From Natronohydrobacter sp. (GTDB lineage: Bacteria > Pseudomonadota > Alphaproteobacteria > Rhodobacterales > Rhodobacteraceae): a stretch of 14,498 nucleotides of DNA. How positions within the stretch are numbered: the stretch's first letter is position 1; every line of letters begins with the position of its first letter. Location of the stretch: positions 1-14,498 of the forward strand of contig SKSL01000133.1 of NCBI GenBank assembly GCA_007123015.1. Reading direction: 5' to 3'. Positions 13,117-14,498 of the stretch are shown one piece after another. A model generated the notes under the pieces. It was not told the DNA's origin. It saw only the letters and a program-made list of their open reading frames with translations, and ran no database searches. A program made the translations under genes and the position numbers.

Positions 13117-14457
13117 ATGACTTTGATTGATCTGTCGCAAAGGATGGAGCCTCATTGGGCTTGGGATAGCTTTCCGCTGGTTTCCCAGGCCTATGACGAT
13201 GGCGATGAGTTCCAGGAATTTGGACTGAGATGGTCAGGGCAAGGATTTACCTATGCCAGCGCGCCCGGCTGGCGGATCGCGGACACTCCCACGCTGGACG
13301 CGCTTCCGCTGGAAATATTTGCAGGTGTCGCTGAGGTAATCGACCTCACCGCTGCAGCTGCAAGCGGGATCGTCAGCGCGGGGGCGTTGACCGATGCCAT
13401 TGAGATGCGCGATCTGCCACAGCTTGCAATCGTGAAAACTGGACATGGCGACGCAGTGCCCATGCGTCGGCGCGAATACTGGACCCTTGCCCCGGTGCTT
13501 GCCCCGGCTCTTGCCGAGATCCTTGCCGAGCGAGGGGTCCGTCACGTCTGCCTTGATCTTTCGTGTGACCCTGTTACTGGCCTGCGCCCCGATGGAACAG
13601 GTGGCATTGCAAACCCTAATGAAGCTTTCCGAAAGCGCGCACATTCCCTCGGCCTTGTGGTGACTGAAAACATGACGGGGTTGCGGCGATTGCCAGAGCG
13701 CGTGTTTCTATTCGCTCTGCCCCTGCGCGGTCAAGGTCTGACCACCGCACCATCCCGGCCAGTTGCGATGACCGAATGGCCTTCTGATTCACCTGTGCTG
13801 CGTGATGTATCGACACCGCTGATGAATCACTGGCGCTGGCGACTGGAAATCAAACGTTCAATAACGCATTCCCCGCCATATGAGGACCGCACCGAATTTG
13901 TGCAGACTGGTCATGGCTTCACCCATTGCGATGCGCCGCGCCACATGGTGCGTGACGGTGAGACGATTCAAAGCATGGCGAACGAAGGGCTGGACAGGTT
14001 CATAGGCCCGGCTTGGATCATCGACTTGTCAGATATTCCTCTTCCGGCCCCCATAACCGCAGAGCTGCTCGCACAACGGGCAGGAGATCCGCCTGCCGGA
14101 CGCCGCATAATTCTGCGCAGCGACCTTACAAATCGGCTGGGATATGGTTCGACACGCTGGCACACGCATGCGCCCAATCTCGAAGTGCAAGCAGCGAAGT
14201 GGCTTGTCGCGCGGTCACCCGCCGCGCTGTGCCTGGATTTCCCTCAAGACCTGGTCGCGCGCGAAATGCCGGGCAGGCATGTCTACAACCAAGAATTTGT
14301 GACCCACCATGCCGTACTCGGTCAGGGGGTACCCTTCATCGAGGATCTTCGGGATCTTGGGGAAATCAGATGCAGGGAGCCGTTTCTGGTCGCTGTGCCG
14401 CTACGAATGACCTGTGTCGACGGCGCGCCGATGCGTGTCATCGCCGTCGAGTGGTAG
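13117..14457 (+). CDS. Two-domain cyclase-family hydrolase: degenerate N-terminal copy fused to an intact C-terminal copy
   Basis: Encodes 446 aa, twice the usual ~210-260 aa of the cyclase family (kynurenine formamidase KynB, isatin hydrolase). The C-terminal half, about 225-446, carries the metal signature GHGFTHCDAPRH with His270, Asp272 and His276, plus His397/His398 and Glu409 in THHAVLGQGVPFIEDL. The N-terminal half repeats the fold, but the equivalent segment is GQGFTYASAPGW: Tyr46, Ser48 and Trp52 replace the ligands at exactly the same spacing, while Glu184 (VTENMTGL) remains. So one active metal site and one structural or regulatory pseudo-domain are expected. The family hydrolyses cyclic amides, formamides or lactones using Mn or Zn. 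The ribosome site is weak; the gene lies 38 bases after the PotD-like gene and is probably co-transcribed with it. The substrate is unknown. Confidence 0.8.
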   Translation: MTLIDLSQRMEPHWAWDSFPLVSQAYDDGDEFQEFGLRWSGQGFTYASAPGWRIADTPTLDALPLEIFAGVAEVIDLTAAAASGIVSAGALTDAIEMRDLPQLAIVKTGHGDAVPMRRREYWTLAPVLAPALAEILAERGVRHVCLDLSCDPVTGLRPDGTGGIANPNEAFRKRAHSLGLVVTENMTGLRRLPERVFLFALPLRGQGLTTAPSRPVAMTEWPSDSPVLRDVSTPLMNHWRWRLEIKRSITHSPPYEDRTEFVQTGHGFTHCDAPRHMVRDGETIQSMANEGLDRFIGPAWIIDLSDIPLPAPITAELLAQRAGDPPAGRRIILRSDLTNRLGYGSTRWHTHAPNLEVQAAKWLVARSPAALCLDFPQDLVAREMPGRHVYNQEFVTHHAVLGQGVPFIEDLRDLGEIRCREPFLVAVPLRMTCVDGAPMRVIAVEW

Positions 14458-14460
14458 CAA

Positions 14461-14498
14461 ATGCGGCGCTCACCCATAAGTAACCCGTGGCCCACGCT
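14461..14498 (+). CDS. Possible start of a further gene, cut by the window edge
   Basis: An ATG three bases after the cyclase-family stop opens a frame (MRRSPISNPWPT) that runs to the window end without a stop. Tight spacing fits the next gene of the PotD-like unit, and an ABC permease would be expected there, but twelve codons with no clear ribosome site cannot confirm it. Confidence 0.3.
   Translation, partial: MRRSPISNPWPT

Noticed and set aside
14013..14483. 156-codon plus-strand frame at the right end
   Set aside because: Out-of-frame shadow inside the cyclase-family gene; Arg/Ser/Cys-rich translation without a domain.

Overview
The window looks like a piece of an alphaproteobacterial chromosome or megaplasmid, most likely from the Rhodobacteraceae (roseobacter/Paracoccus-like). 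This is a judgement from high-GC coding sequence, gene style, Tat-exported binding proteins and translationally coupled catabolic operons; nothing was searched. No RNA genes, insertion sequences, CRISPR arrays or prophage genes were seen.

Left part (1-3000), minus strand: a small c-type cytochrome (start 1605) is followed by a PQQ-type sugar/aldose dehydrogenase whose 3' end runs off the left edge. Together they look like a periplasmic oxidation module. An 18-bp palindrome lies just upstream of the cytochrome. Next comes an 88-codon frame resembling the C-terminal tip of a LacI-type regulator, probably a remnant, and then an intact LysR-type regulator.

Centre (3067-11776), plus strand: nine tightly packed genes diverge from the LysR gene and probably form one operon. 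They encode a small zinc nucleobase/nucleoside deaminase, an NMT1/THI5-type ABC importer (binding protein, ATPase, permease), an 8-oxoguanine-deaminase-like amidohydrolase, two consecutive isopenicillin-N-synthase-like 2OG/Fe(II) oxygenases, an alpha/beta hydrolase and a second, distinct amidohydrolase. The set describes uptake of a small, probably nitrogen-heterocyclic compound, its oxidation by one or two Fe(II) oxygenases, hydrolytic deamination or dechlorination-type steps, and ester/amide cleavage. Precedents are thymine 7-hydroxylase (an oxygenase of this fold acting on a nucleobase) and 8-oxoguanine deaminase. The actual substrate cannot be read from sequence, and I do not recognise this combination as a described pathway.

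Right part (11777-14498), plus strand: a regulatory region carries two operator-like inverted repeats 21 bp apart and a promoter-like TTGACA element. It precedes a Tat-exported PotD-like binding protein and an unusual two-domain cyclase-family (kynurenine formamidase/isatin hydrolase-like) protein. In that protein the C-terminal copy keeps the metal site and the N-terminal copy has lost it. A further gene, perhaps the partner permease, may begin at 14461. This second unit looks like another uptake-plus-hydrolysis module.
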